Positions 1 through 8,630 of a DNA stretch of 64,000 bases are shown here, one piece after another. This DNA comes from Nitrospira lenta. Its GTDB lineage: Bacteria; Nitrospirota; Nitrospiria; Nitrospirales; Nitrospiraceae. The position numbers and the translations under genes are program-made. Position 1 is the stretch's first letter; the number at the start of each line of letters is the position of its first letter. The notes under the pieces are model-generated. The model was not told the DNA's origin. It saw only the letters and a program-made list of their open reading frames with translations, and searched no databases. Location: the NCBI RefSeq assembly GCF_900403705.1, contig NZ_OUNR01000001.1:868001-932000 (forward strand). Direction: 5' to 3'.

Positions 1-797
1 TCCAGAGCCAGCGTGAGACACTTGGCCGACCCGCCGGACTTCATGAATTCGTCCAACGGCAGAGCGTGCGTTCGATATCCGCGGGATTGAAGCTGCTGTT
101 CCGTCTCGGGACATCCGGCGGGCAACACCACATATTTTCCCACACACACCGCATTGCACGCGAACCGGAGGGCTTCGCTTTCGGGAACGACGAGGCGAAA
201 CCCATCGGGCACCCGCTCCGTGATGACCTCCTGTCCATCCGTATCGAACGCCGCGGGAAAGTAGAGCAGCTCGCCGCCGGACAGGGGACAGAAGCACGTA
301 TCGAGATGGTAGAAACGTCCGTCGACAAGTTCGAGGGGAATGATCTCCTGCGTGAAGACCTCGCTAAGCAGGGGGAACACCCGTATATCCGATCGCTGGC
401 GATAGCCTCCGAACCAGCAATCTGAAAACCCCAGCAGGTCCCCGGCGCCTTCGAAAAAGAACTCGGGCTCCAAGGTCACCACGTCATAGCCGGCGCTGCG
501 AAACCAATCCTCGAAATAGGCTTCCTCCCGTTGACGCTCGGGATAGCGAAACCGGCTAACGACCGCTCGCCGGCCGACGACCACACCGGCATTGGCAGTA
601 AACACCAAATCCGGCAACCCCGGCACCGGGCGCATCCGCTCCAGTACCACTCCGGCTTTCCGCTCAAGCACATGCATGAGCCCGTGCCACTGCCTAACGG
701 CACTGACACGATCGACCGTGTTGGAACGCCGCATCCAGGGATTGATCTCATACTCGATGTCGAAATAGTCCGGAGGACAGACCAACAGCCGGCTCAC
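1..797 (-). CDS. amidinotransferase-fold arginine hydrolase (DDAH/AgrE N-domain type), 3' end outside window
   Basis: Reads open from a GTG at 797 to the window edge, about 265 residues. Features of the guanidino-group hydrolase (pentein) fold are visible: an N-terminal CPPDYFDIEYEINPWM stretch, TANAG near residue 70, FFEGAGD near 115, a candidate catalytic His at 164 in YHLDTC, and a candidate nucleophile Cys at 260 in SGGSAKCLTL. Family knowledge: such enzymes hydrolyse arginine or methylated arginines, and the closest architecture is the N-terminal domain of cyanobacterial AgrE/ArgZ. The GTG overlaps the TGA of the upstream LOR/SDH gene (GTGA), so the two are very probably translationally coupled. 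The last residues lie beyond position 1. The exact substrate (arginine or dimethylarginine) cannot be settled from sequence. Confidence 0.85.
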   Translation of the reverse strand, partial: MSRLLVCPPDYFDIEYEINPWMRRSNTVDRVSAVRQWHGLMHVLERKAGVVLERMRPVPGLPDLVFTANAGVVVGRRAVVSRFRYPERQREEAYFEDWFRSAGYDVVTLEPEFFFEGAGDLLGFSDCWFGGYRQRSDIRVFPLLSEVFTQEIIPLELVDGRFYHLDTCFCPLSGGELLYFPAAFDTDGQEVITERVPDGFRLVVPESEALRFACNAVCVGKYVVLPAGCPETEQQLQSRGYRTHALPLDEFMKSGGSAKCLTLAL

Positions 798-2038
798 AGA
801 GACCTCCCGAGTTGCCTGGCCAGTTCGTTGAGAAAGGAGGCCGCATCCATCACCAGACCGACGGCTTGGAAACTGCCTCGATCGGCAAGCTTCGTGGGAA
901 CCGACGCATTGATATCGACACAGACGGTCGGCACGGACGCGGGAAGCAGATTCCCGGTGGCCACCGCATGCAGCGTGGAGGCGACCAATAGTGCCAACCC
1001 GACTCCCGGAATGGCTTCCCGCATGGCCGCTTGCGCGCGCATGGAATCTGTGATGACACCGGGCAATGGGCCATCGTCTCTGATCGTGCCGGCCATCACG
1101 ACATGAACCCCGGTCTTGATACAGGCCGCCATGATGCCGCGCTTGATCGTTCCTGATTCGACGGCATCCCGAATGCTGCCGATGGCTCGAATCCGGTTGA
1201 TGGTCCGCAGGTGATGCGCATGCCCATGCGGAACCGCGTGACCGGCATTCATCGCATAGCCTAACGAGGTTCCGTACATATCGGCCTCCATATCATGAGC
1301 GGCCAGGGCATTGCCGCAGAACAGGACATGGATGAACCCTTCCTCGATCAACCAGGTCAACGCATCCCGCCCACCGGCATGGATGATGGCCGGTCCTCCG
1401 GCTAGCAGTACCTTGGCTTGCCCGCTTCCCGCCCGCCGCTCCTCACGAAGCATGCGCATTCGCCGGGCCACGTCGGCAATGACGTGGCTATGCGGACGCT
1501 CAGCGGACACCTTTGATTCCATGAAGGCAAACACGTCACGTTCGCGAGGGCGCTGCAACGGCATCACGCGCACACCCGCCTGGCCGGTCACGATCAGATC
1601 TCCCTTGCGGACATCGGCCATCGGAACTGTTCGAGCGGTCATGTGCTGTAGATCCACAGTAATGCCCAGGTCCATCTCGACCCGTTGGACATCCACCCAG
1701 GTCTCGTTCAGGCGAACTTCGGTCGGCAGATGGGTAGTGGAATAGAACTCGTCAGGGAATATGCCGTCGGCGGGTGCCGGCTGCACGGCACAATCGGAAT
1801 CCCGCTCGACCACAGCGCCGTGCGGCTGAATCGCACGCAGAATATGGTTCAACGTCGCGGGCGTCGGAGCCCGTACGACAATCCTCGCCTGCGACTGGTC
1901 CTCCCGGGTGCGGCCGATCTCGACCTGATCGAGATCGAACGAGCCTCCCATCATCAGAATCAGATCCAGGACCTTCGCCAGGATCAGAGAGTCGATAATG
2001 TGGCCACGCAGAACGATCGTTTCTTGAGCCGTCGTCAT
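794..2038 (-). CDS. LOR/SDH-family protein, ornithine cyclodeaminase-like (TIGR00300 type)
   Basis: 414 residues, a full-length member of the LOR/SDH bifunctional-enzyme conserved-domain family. The N-terminal about 110 residues form the LOR/SDH domain (GHIIDSLILAKVLD, then FPDEFYSTTHLPTEVR). The remainder resembles the NAD-binding ornithine cyclodeaminase part of cyanobacterial AgrE/ArgZ and archaeal OCD: LLAGGPAIIHAGG, the FCGNALAAHDMEADMYGTSLG region and VVMAGTIRDDGPLPGV. Proposed role, from the family: NAD-dependent conversion of ornithine to proline and ammonia. It is the first gene of a two-gene unit, and its stop overlaps the GTG of the arginine hydrolase by four bases. Arginine to ornithine to proline is the likely flow. 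Confident in family, less so in reaction. Confidence 0.85.
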   Translation of the reverse strand: MTTAQETIVLRGHIIDSLILAKVLDLILMMGGSFDLDQVEIGRTREDQSQARIVVRAPTPATLNHILRAIQPHGAVVERDSDCAVQPAPADGIFPDEFYSTTHLPTEVRLNETWVDVQRVEMDLGITVDLQHMTARTVPMADVRKGDLIVTGQAGVRVMPLQRPRERDVFAFMESKVSAERPHSHVIADVARRMRMLREERRAGSGQAKVLLAGGPAIIHAGGRDALTWLIEEGFIHVLFCGNALAAHDMEADMYGTSLGYAMNAGHAVPHGHAHHLRTINRIRAIGSIRDAVESGTIKRGIMAACIKTGVHVVMAGTIRDDGPLPGVITDSMRAQAAMREAIPGVGLALLVASTLHAVATGNLLPASVPTVCVDINASVPTKLADRGSFQAVGLVMDAASFLNELARQLGRSL

Positions 2039-2134
2039 CCCACGCTCCCCGCTGCCCTGTCATAATTCTACCACTCCCCGGATCTGAATCGGCAGAAGTG
2101 ATGGGAAGGAGCGAGTACGACGTGCGCGAGTCGT

Positions 2135-3178
2135 TCAAAATCCTGCGGACGGTTTCATGACCTCTCGCAAGACACTCGTCGCGTAGGCTCCGGGAGGCAG
2201 TGCGAATGTGAGCGTGAGGGTCGTCCCATCAAGCGACCAGTCCAATTCAGCCAGCGGAACCCGCAAGGCTCGCCGTTCACCGCGAAAACCGCAATCTTTG
2301 GCTGCCGCAACCAAGGCCTCCTGCGTCGCGCCTGCCTCGATCACGACCGCTTGTTCGATCAAGCCGGGCTCCCCTTCTGCCCAGGACACGCGTGAGCCGA
2401 ATAAGATGCCTGTCGGGCTGATCTCGAAACAATCGGCGCGGATCTGTTCTTTCTCCGCATCCTCGACCAAAAAACAGGCGCCGTTCTGTGACTTCATCGC
2501 CCAGTCGCCGACGAAGAGCCGATCCAGCCGATCGATGCGCCGGGCCAGGATGTGATTGAACAAATAGGACTGATAGCTGTTCAAATACCACATCCGTTTG
2601 GTCCGGCTCATCCGGTCACGTCGACGGGCATCGTGCAGCAGGACGGCGCCGACTTCATGGTTGTCGCCGCTTTTCCCCTGCCGTTGAGGACCGAAGTAAT
2701 TCGGCACGCCGCGGCGGCTGAGTTCCGCGAGGACCGCCGGCACCGATTCCACCGCATGCGAGGCCACGTCACGAATCACCAGGCGAAACCGGTTGCCCGC
2801 ATGATGGCCGGTCCGCAGACGATTGCGGTGCCGCCCCAGCACCTCCACCTTCAGCAACTGTTCATCGATCGCCAGCCGGGAAATCCGGTCTTGATCGACA
2901 CCTTGAACCGAGACCATTTGAGTCGTCACGGCGCGCGCGTCTTTCAATCCGGCAACGCCGATCGCCTGCGCTTTCACTCCCAAGACCGACGAAAAGTTCT
3001 TCACCAGATCCGGCGTCGATAGTCCGCGCTTGGTCACGCTCAGGTATAAATGTTCGCCCTCCCCGCACGGGAGATACAACGGACGCTCCTCGACCTGAAA
3101 ATCTTCGTGAGTCGCACGCATCACCCCGCCGATACCGGGGATTGAAGCGGTCAGAAACGGTTCGGCTTGTGTAGTCAC
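2135..3178 (-). CDS. truD: tRNA pseudouridine(13) synthase TruD
   Basis: 347 residues. Isomerises uridine 13 of tRNA to pseudouridine. The TruD signature GLKDARAVTTQ contains the catalytic aspartate at residue 80. Other family blocks are HAGNRFRLVIRD and VPNYFGPQRQGKSGDNHEVG. Length matches the family. It stands alone on the minus strand, and its start is divergent from the secreted EF-hand protein gene. Ends about 95 bases upstream of the LOR/SDH gene; the two may share a transcript, but nothing in the sequence proves it. Confidence 0.95.
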   Translation of the reverse strand: MTTQAEPFLTASIPGIGGVMRATHEDFQVEERPLYLPCGEGEHLYLSVTKRGLSTPDLVKNFSSVLGVKAQAIGVAGLKDARAVTTQMVSVQGVDQDRISRLAIDEQLLKVEVLGRHRNRLRTGHHAGNRFRLVIRDVASHAVESVPAVLAELSRRGVPNYFGPQRQGKSGDNHEVGAVLLHDARRRDRMSRTKRMWYLNSYQSYLFNHILARRIDRLDRLFVGDWAMKSQNGACFLVEDAEKEQIRADCFEISPTGILFGSRVSWAEGEPGLIEQAVVIEAGATQEALVAAAKDCGFRGERRALRVPLAELDWSLDGTTLTLTFALPPGAYATSVLREVMKPSAGF

Positions 3179-3313
3179 TCTTCACCATCCGATAATTGCG
3201 TGATGGATAAATCTCGACACTTGCTTCGGGGAAAACCAAGACCCATGGTATATTGCCGTATGTGGAAATGCAGCCATCGATCCCTGTCCGATCATACCGG
3301 AAACGTGCCGGCG

Positions 3314-3937
3314 ATGCCGCTGCTTATCGCTATCGCCTGTGCCTGTTTGGCAAATCTATATCCGCTTTCCGTCTCAGCCGATCCTGACCGGCCGGGGAAA
3401 CACACCGACGTGTTCCGTCTGTTCACGCAACATATTCAACGGCAAATCGAGTTGGATAAAACGGCCTTCGCGCAAGCCAGCGGCTGCACGAACTGGTTCT
3501 ATCATCAAGACAAACAACCTGCTGCGCCACCGATCGCCCAGCCCATCCGCTTGGATCTGGTCCTCCAGTCTCCCAATAAGGAAGAATGCCTGCGGGCATA
3601 TCCGCGCGGGCTGGACTCGGTCCGTCAGGATTTTCAACGCACCCAAGCCTCGTTGTCGGTAAGCCTGACTTTTTACGAGTACGCCTTGGTGGGCGACCGC
3701 GATGACGATGGCCGCTACAGCCGGGCCGAGCTACAAGATATTTTCCCGGCCTTGGCCCTCACGTTTGATCCCAGTCGTTCTCCCGTCGCCCAGGCCGCCT
3801 CACTCGCCGGACGCTTCGACGACTGGTACCGCCTGCGAAATCTTGAACACCTGATGACCGGCATGGCCCAACTCTACGACAAAGGCTATCGGGTCTCACC
3901 GGCCGACCGAGCCGAGCTTGACCGAGTCACCAGATGA
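3314..3937 (+). CDS. secreted protein with one EF-hand
   Basis: Function unknown. From the ATG at 3314 the product begins with a signal peptide (MPLLIAIACACLANLYPLSVSA) and gives a mature protein of about 185 residues. One clear EF-hand calcium loop lies near residues 128-139 (DRDDDGRYSRAE), with acidic residues at loop positions 1, 3, 5 and 12. The frame is open further upstream (ATG at 3245, and back to 3167, which would overlap truD), but the signal peptide favours 3314. The TGA stop overlaps the ATG of the following metallophosphoesterase (ATGA), so they form an operon. A role in the envelope with calcium-dependent folding is inference. Confidence 0.75.
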   Translation: MPLLIAIACACLANLYPLSVSADPDRPGKHTDVFRLFTQHIQRQIELDKTAFAQASGCTNWFYHQDKQPAAPPIAQPIRLDLVLQSPNKEECLRAYPRGLDSVRQDFQRTQASLSVSLTFYEYALVGDRDDDGRYSRAELQDIFPALALTFDPSRSPVAQAASLAGRFDDWYRLRNLEHLMTGMAQLYDKGYRVSPADRAELDRVTR

Positions 3938-4794
3938 GGATGGTGCATTCGTGGCCTGACCGCGTCCGGGCGTTTGTCGGCGCCGGCCTGAGCGAACCCT
4001 TCTATCGCCTCTTCAGCCTATTTCCCCAGTGCGAAATCGGCTTGTCGCACCATGCCGTCACCCGCCTGACCTTTCCCCATCGGGTACTGGCCGGTCACCG
4101 GGCCGTCCATTTGAGCGATCTGCATCTCGACCGTTACCAATCCCGCCATGATCTGGTCGCCGGCGAGGTCAAAGGACTGGAGCCGGACTGGATTTTCATT
4201 ACCGGCGATCTGTTGAATGTCCCGAAGGGCTTGCCGCACCTGTTTCGATTTCTCGCGCAACTGCGCGCCATCGCCCCGGTCTATATCACGCTGGGCAATC
4301 ACGACCACTACAGCGGAGTCCCCGTCGAACAGTTCCGCGACTGGGCGGATCGGCATCAGATCACGCTGCTCATCAATGAGTCGGCGACGATTCACGCGAA
4401 CGGCGGGGAACTGGCCCTTGTCGGAGTGGATGATCCGTCGCTGCACCGGGCCGATCTCCGATGCTTGCCCGCGCAGGCGCAACATCGGTTTACACTGCTG
4501 CTCGCGCATGCCCCGAACATTCTCGATCAAATGGAGCCGCAGCATCACGCCAACCTGATTCTGTGCGGGCACAGCCACGGAGGCCAGTGGAGGATTCCCG
4601 GCATTCCGACTATCTGGCTGCCGCCCGGCTGCAACGGCCGCATCGCCGGTCACCACGAGCTGCACGGCCATCGGCTGTATGTCAATCGCGGGCTCGGCTG
4701 GTCGTTTCTCCCGCTGCGGTGGAACTGCCGGCCGGAGATCGCCGTGATCGAATGGACCGTCGAATCAGCCGCCCCCGCGATCATGGCTGCGTGA
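3934..4794 (+). CDS. calcineurin-like metallophosphoesterase
   Basis: 286 residues. The five blocks of the binuclear metallophosphoesterase fold are present in order: HLSDLHLD, ITGDLLN, LGNHDHYSG, LLLAHAPN and LCGHSHGGQ. The closest pattern is the YkuE-like group, whose members often act on phospholipid or nucleotide-sugar diphosphates at the membrane. No signal peptide or obvious transmembrane segment is seen, although the N-terminus could be membrane-associated. Translationally coupled to the preceding EF-hand gene. Its 3' end overlaps the convergent HEAT-repeat gene by 14 bases. Substrate cannot be named. Confidence 0.9.
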   Translation: MRMVHSWPDRVRAFVGAGLSEPFYRLFSLFPQCEIGLSHHAVTRLTFPHRVLAGHRAVHLSDLHLDRYQSRHDLVAGEVKGLEPDWIFITGDLLNVPKGLPHLFRFLAQLRAIAPVYITLGNHDHYSGVPVEQFRDWADRHQITLLINESATIHANGGELALVGVDDPSLHRADLRCLPAQAQHRFTLLLAHAPNILDQMEPQHHANLILCGHSHGGQWRIPGIPTIWLPPGCNGRIAGHHELHGHRLYVNRGLGWSFLPLRWNCRPEIAVIEWTVESAAPAIMAA

Positions 4795-5419
4795 GTCGTT
4801 CCAGCGCTTCCTTGGCGCGACTGCGCGTGGTCTGATCCCAATCTTCCTTCATCACTTCTTCAAGCTTGTCCCGGGCCTCGGGGGCGCGCAAACGGCCCAA
4901 TCCCAAGGCTGCACAGGACCGGACATAGGCATGATCGTCTTCGAGCGCGACGAGTAACAGCGGGACGACCGAGCGGTCCTGCAGCACGCCCAAATGGCTG
5001 GCCGCCATCCCGCGAATGCGATGTTGCTTCTCTCCGACCGCACGGCGCAACGTGCTCACCCAAAGCTCTTTGAGCGCGGGCGCCGCCGCTTCAAGCCCGG
5101 TTGCCCGATACCCGTTCACTTCCGCCAGCGCGAATGACAGTTCGAGCTTTTTGTCTCGCACGGTTTCCCGTTGAAACGCCGCGAGCAAGCGATCCCGTCT
5201 TCGCCTTTGTTGGACACGCCGGCGGATTTTCTTGATGACCACCAGCACCAGCACAGCGATACCGAGCACCGCAGCGGCCAGCGGAATGGCCTGATCGACC
5301 ACGTAGTCCTGCACGTCCAGCGAGAGACGTTTCCACACCCACACTGAGGTAATGACGATCCCCAGAAGGATGACGATGGCGCTCAGATTGGCCTGGCCCT
5401 GGTCGGCGCGTCGCAACAT
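4781..5419 (-). CDS. membrane-anchored HEAT-repeat protein
   Basis: 212 residues. Two transmembrane helices are near residues 13-30 and 45-63 (AIPLAAAVLGIAVLVLVVI), followed by a strongly basic KKIRRRVQQRRRRDR stretch, which predicts a cytosolic C-terminal domain. The C-terminal half has two or three HEAT/armadillo-type repeats (AASHLGVLQDRSVVPLLLVALED, then a similar repeat after SCAALGLGRL). Such repeats bind proteins; no enzyme motif is visible. Convergent with the metallophosphoesterase, overlapping by 14 bases. Specific role unknown. Confidence 0.75.
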   Translation of the reverse strand: MLRRADQGQANLSAIVILLGIVITSVWVWKRLSLDVQDYVVDQAIPLAAAVLGIAVLVLVVIKKIRRRVQQRRRRDRLLAAFQRETVRDKKLELSFALAEVNGYRATGLEAAAPALKELWVSTLRRAVGEKQHRIRGMAASHLGVLQDRSVVPLLLVALEDDHAYVRSCAALGLGRLRAPEARDKLEEVMKEDWDQTTRSRAKEALERLTQP

Positions 5420-5542
5420 GGGAGCGGATCATACGGGCGCATCCCTCGCGCCGTCAATGAAGGATCCCCCTGCCAAGCCCCACCCAATGATGGCGCACCG
5501 TGCTCCCTTGACCCCTTGCCCGCGGCAGAATATGCTCCGTTC

Positions 5543-5998
5543 ATGGAACTTCCCGACCTGAAAGACGACCCCTATCTCAAGTTGGTCAGACCCCTGGTGG
5601 AGGCCCACCAGGCATTCTGGCTTGTCGATAACCGTCATATCCGTTCATTGAAGCTGACGCCATCCCAATTCGACGTCATTGCGACGCTGGGAGATACGGA
5701 TGGCATGACCTGCTCTGAATTATCCGCCAGAACCCTGGTCACCAAAGGGACCCTCACGGGCGTCCTCGACCGGCTGGTGGCCAAGGGATTGATTCGCCGC
5801 GAAACCGTCGACAGCGATCGCCGGCGAATCAGCGTCCGATTGACCGAGAAGGGCGACACGGTCTTCCGCAAAACGTACGGGGCGCATATCGCGTTTCTGA
5901 AACCGTTTTTCGAACAGGCATTGAGTCAGAAAGAGGTCGAGGCCGCACGGGTGCTGCTGCTCCGCCTTCGCGACAGCTTCAAGCGAGGCACGTCCTAG
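5543..5998 (+). CDS. MarR-family transcriptional regulator
   Basis: About 151 residues from the ATG at 5543; an in-frame ATG at 5516 is the alternative. Winged helix-turn-helix of the MarR family: LTPSQFDVIATLGD, then CSELSARTLVTKGTLTGVLDRLVAKGLI as the recognition region, then the wing with DSDRRRISVRLTEKG. MarR proteins are dimeric repressors that respond to small ligands. The next gene, an MBL-fold hydrolase, starts two bases after the stop, so the pair is one operon and the regulator may control it. Ligand unknown. Confidence 0.9.
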   Translation: MELPDLKDDPYLKLVRPLVEAHQAFWLVDNRHIRSLKLTPSQFDVIATLGDTDGMTCSELSARTLVTKGTLTGVLDRLVAKGLIRRETVDSDRRRISVRLTEKGDTVFRKTYGAHIAFLKPFFEQALSQKEVEAARVLLLRLRDSFKRGTS

Positions 5999-6000
5999 GC

Positions 6001-6756
6001 ATGCGGTTGACCATTCTCGGCTCGGGCACAAATCTTCACCCGACCAGAGCCGCCGCCGGCTATCTGGTCCGCACCGACCAGACCATCCTGTTGGACTTCG
6101 GCCCCAGGACATTGTCCAATCTGCTGAAAACGGGCGTCGATCGCCATCGCATCACCCACATCCTGTTCTCGCATTTTCACGCCGACCACTTTTCAGACTT
6201 CATCACCTTCTACTTTGACGCGGTCATCTACACCAAGCATGGCGGCGGATGGCGCCCCGATCTCACCCTAATCGGCCCGCGCGGGGCAAAAGCCCTGTTC
6301 CGCAGTATCATGGCCACCTTCCCCAGCTTTTCCGACCCGCCGTTCCGGGTGCATCTGAAAGAAGTGACGGATCGAGCCTTGCGGGTCGGTGAGACCCTCA
6401 TTACTCCCCGCCGAGTTGTTCATGTTCCCGATCTCAATAGTGTGGGGTATCGCATCGAGTACAAGGGAAAGACGCTGGTCTACTCAGGCGATGCGCAATA
6501 CTGTGACAGCCTGGTGCGCCTCTGCAGAGACGCCGACGTGGCCGTGCTGGACTGCTCGTTCCCGGCCACGAAGCCGGGGCCAGTGCATATGCACGCGGGG
6601 GAATGCGGCCAGGTGGCGGAGGAGGCCGGCGTGGATCGCCTGGTGCTATCGCATTTCTATCCACCCGCAGATCGGGCCGACGTGAAAGCGCAGGCAGCGG
6701 AGAATTTTCGCGGGACGGTGATAAAGGGGAAGGATCTGCTCACAATTCGCATGTGA
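6001..6756 (+). CDS. MBL-fold metallo-hydrolase (RNase Z-like)
   Basis: 251 residues. Metallo-beta-lactamase fold of the RNase Z/AtsA-like branch: SHFHADHFSDF supplies the HxHxDH zinc motif, further metal ligands are in VVHVPD, YSGDAQYCDS and LSHFYPP. The N-terminus (LTILGSGTNLHPTRAAAGYLV) matches small RNase Z-like hydrolases. It lacks the clear flexible arm of true tRNase Z, so tRNA 3' processing is not claimed. Directly downstream of the MarR regulator. Confidence 0.85.
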   Translation: MRLTILGSGTNLHPTRAAAGYLVRTDQTILLDFGPRTLSNLLKTGVDRHRITHILFSHFHADHFSDFITFYFDAVIYTKHGGGWRPDLTLIGPRGAKALFRSIMATFPSFSDPPFRVHLKEVTDRALRVGETLITPRRVVHVPDLNSVGYRIEYKGKTLVYSGDAQYCDSLVRLCRDADVAVLDCSFPATKPGPVHMHAGECGQVAEEAGVDRLVLSHFYPPADRADVKAQAAENFRGTVIKGKDLLTIRM

Positions 6757-6778
6757 GGCGAGAGTGAAACCAGCCGGA

Positions 6779-7642
6779 CTACAAGCCCTCTTCGCGGGGC
6801 TCCCCGCCGAGGATGTCGATGAGCGTCGTGAACCGCGCCGTCTTCACCGGCTCATCCATTTTGGAATAAATCGCCAGGAGATTCTTCACCATGCGGGAGA
6901 GGATGCCGCGAACCGGGCTATGCTGTAGATACTTGTCATCGAATCCATACCCGGCTTCCGTTAAGAATCGGGCGCAATTCTTTTCCGTCAACAGCGCGCC
7001 GCCGTTGAAGCAATCGATGAAAATCTTGTAGCGATCCGACTCGTACTTCACGAGGAAATGGCCCGGCATCCCGATGCCATGCAGCGGCAAACCCAGCCGC
7101 TGCCCGATGAGGAGATACACCACCGACAAGCTGATCGGGATCCCCACCCGCCGGTCGATCACGCGGTTTAGATAGCTGTTCTCGACTTCGTAATAGTTTT
7201 TGGTATTGCCCTTGAAGCCCTGCTCGGTAAACACATAGCGGTTCAGCGCATTGACCGTTTCTTCACCGGACGCGCGCGGACCGATCCGTTCCCGGACTTC
7301 CTGCGCCATCCTATCGAGAAGCCGGCCATATTCCGCCGTGTCGAGGAGAGGATAGGTATAACGGGCAATGAGAAACGCTCCCTGTTCCAGATTCATGGTC
7401 TGGTCAGGGCCTGCGGCCATGACCCGCATTTCGTCCTCGAGCTTGCCCCAACGAATCTCTTCCAGAATCGTCGCGATGCGATCCGCCATCTCCGGTTGCT
7501 CAATCTCGGCTTCCTGGAGCAACGGCACGGCCGAAGGACCAATGTCGATCAGCTTGTCGCTGATGGTCTCGACAATGCGCGCATCCTCATCCGACAACAA
7601 CCGGATGAGCGCGCGTATTTGACTCTCTGGAATCACCATCAT
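6779..7642 (-). CDS. SirB1-family protein (transglutaminase-like, tetratricopeptide-type)
   Basis: About 287 residues from the ATG at 7642, chosen because AAGGA lies just upstream; the frame is open to 7699. The SirB1/transglutaminase-like core is recognisable: NYYEVENSYLNRVIDRRVGIPISLSVVYLLIGQRLGLPLHGIGMPGHFLVKY, which contains the conserved RRVGIPISLS and GMPGHFLV blocks of this family. Proteins of this type are widespread and their biochemical role is not settled. Its 5' end is followed by a copy of the palindromic repeat at 7669. Confidence 0.8.
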   Translation of the reverse strand: MMVIPESQIRALIRLLSDEDARIVETISDKLIDIGPSAVPLLQEAEIEQPEMADRIATILEEIRWGKLEDEMRVMAAGPDQTMNLEQGAFLIARYTYPLLDTAEYGRLLDRMAQEVRERIGPRASGEETVNALNRYVFTEQGFKGNTKNYYEVENSYLNRVIDRRVGIPISLSVVYLLIGQRLGLPLHGIGMPGHFLVKYESDRYKIFIDCFNGGALLTEKNCARFLTEAGYGFDDKYLQHSPVRGILSRMVKNLLAIYSKMDEPVKTARFTTLIDILGGEPREEGL

Positions 7643-7668
7643 TGCAGATCCTTCTCTATCCTCAATCG

Positions 7669-7844
7669 GCAGGATGCTCAAAAAGCCCCCTATTCTCACC
7701 CGCCCAACCCCGGCGTGCCAAGACGCGCCGTTCCGCGGGCAAAGCCGCAGCGAGTGAAGGCCAGGAGGCGTACCCTCTGAGGTACGTCGAGGGCCCGAAC
7801 AATGCGAGAACGCCGCGGGACAACACGTTCACTGTCCTGCCTGC
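7669..7844. repeat. interspersed palindromic repeat, diverged copy A
   Basis: About 176 bases. Starts with GCAGGATGCTCAAAAAGC and ends with CCTGC fused to the TAG (minus strand) of the ABC permease gene. The middle block, GCCGCAGCGAGTGAAGG followed by GAGGCGTAC, GGTACGTCGAGG and GCGAGAACGCCGC, matches the copies at 17544 and 21089. This copy is longer and its right arm has decayed. The central GCGTAC/GTACGT arms can pair. Confidence 0.7.
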
Positions 7845-8623
7845 TAGCCCATCGCCCGGCGGAACGCCTTGGCTCCACCGTACAAACACAATGCATCAAA
7901 AACAAGCATCACGACGACCGCCATCCCCACATGCGGTAGGGCATCGCTCCAATTGGTCAGAATCAGCGGCCGCACGGCGTCGATCGCCCAGGTCATGGGA
8001 TTGAATTGCGCCAGGACACTCATCCAAGTCGGCATGGCCGTCAACGGCACCAGCGCCGAGCTAAGGAAAATCATCGGCAGCGACAGAAAGCCGAGGACCG
8101 AGAAAAAGTCGCCGTGGCTCTTCACCGAAAACGCCATCGCCATCGAGATGGCCGTCAACCCCACACCGAACAACATGCCGATCACGAGAATCATCGCCAC
8201 ACCGGCCAACCCTGTCGCCGGATGCACGCCGAAGAGAAACGCGATGCCCAGGATCACCAACACTTGCAGCGACGTGATCGTCATCACAAAGATAAACCGG
8301 CTGAGAATCACTGAACTCCGATGAATCGGCGCGGACATCAACCGTTCAAGAAATCCGTTCTCCTTATCAAAGAGCAAATCCACGCCGCCGGCCAGTCCGT
8401 TATTCAGCACCGTCATCACGACGACACCGGCCGCCAGGAAGCTGATGTAATTGGGTGCCTGTGTGACCTGCACATCCGCCGCCCGCTGAAACAGATTGCC
8501 GAAAAAGATCAGCCAGAACAGCATCGGCTGGACCAGCGTAAAGAGCATGCTGAATTTTTCCCGACTCAGTCGGCGGACCCACCGCATTGTCAGGGCCCCG
8601 ATTTCTTGCCAATAGTGCGCCAT
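7844..8623 (-). CDS. ABC-2 type transporter permease
   Basis: About 259 residues from the ATG at 8623, which has a good ribosome site (TAGGAGATAC); an upstream in-frame start at 8659 would overlap the ATPase gene. Six membrane segments are visible, typical of ABC-2/DrrB permeases, with the family signature region FLSLPMIFLSSALVPLTAMP and FDKENGFLERLMSAPI. Acts with the ATP-binding protein encoded just upstream to export an unidentified substrate. The stop codon TAG abuts repeat copy A. Confidence 0.9.
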   Translation of the reverse strand: MAHYWQEIGALTMRWVRRLSREKFSMLFTLVQPMLFWLIFFGNLFQRAADVQVTQAPNYISFLAAGVVVMTVLNNGLAGGVDLLFDKENGFLERLMSAPIHRSSVILSRFIFVMTITSLQVLVILGIAFLFGVHPATGLAGVAMILVIGMLFGVGLTAISMAMAFSVKSHGDFFSVLGFLSLPMIFLSSALVPLTAMPTWMSVLAQFNPMTWAIDAVRPLILTNWSDALPHVGMAVVVMLVFDALCLYGGAKAFRRAMG

Positions 8624-8630
8624 GTATCTC

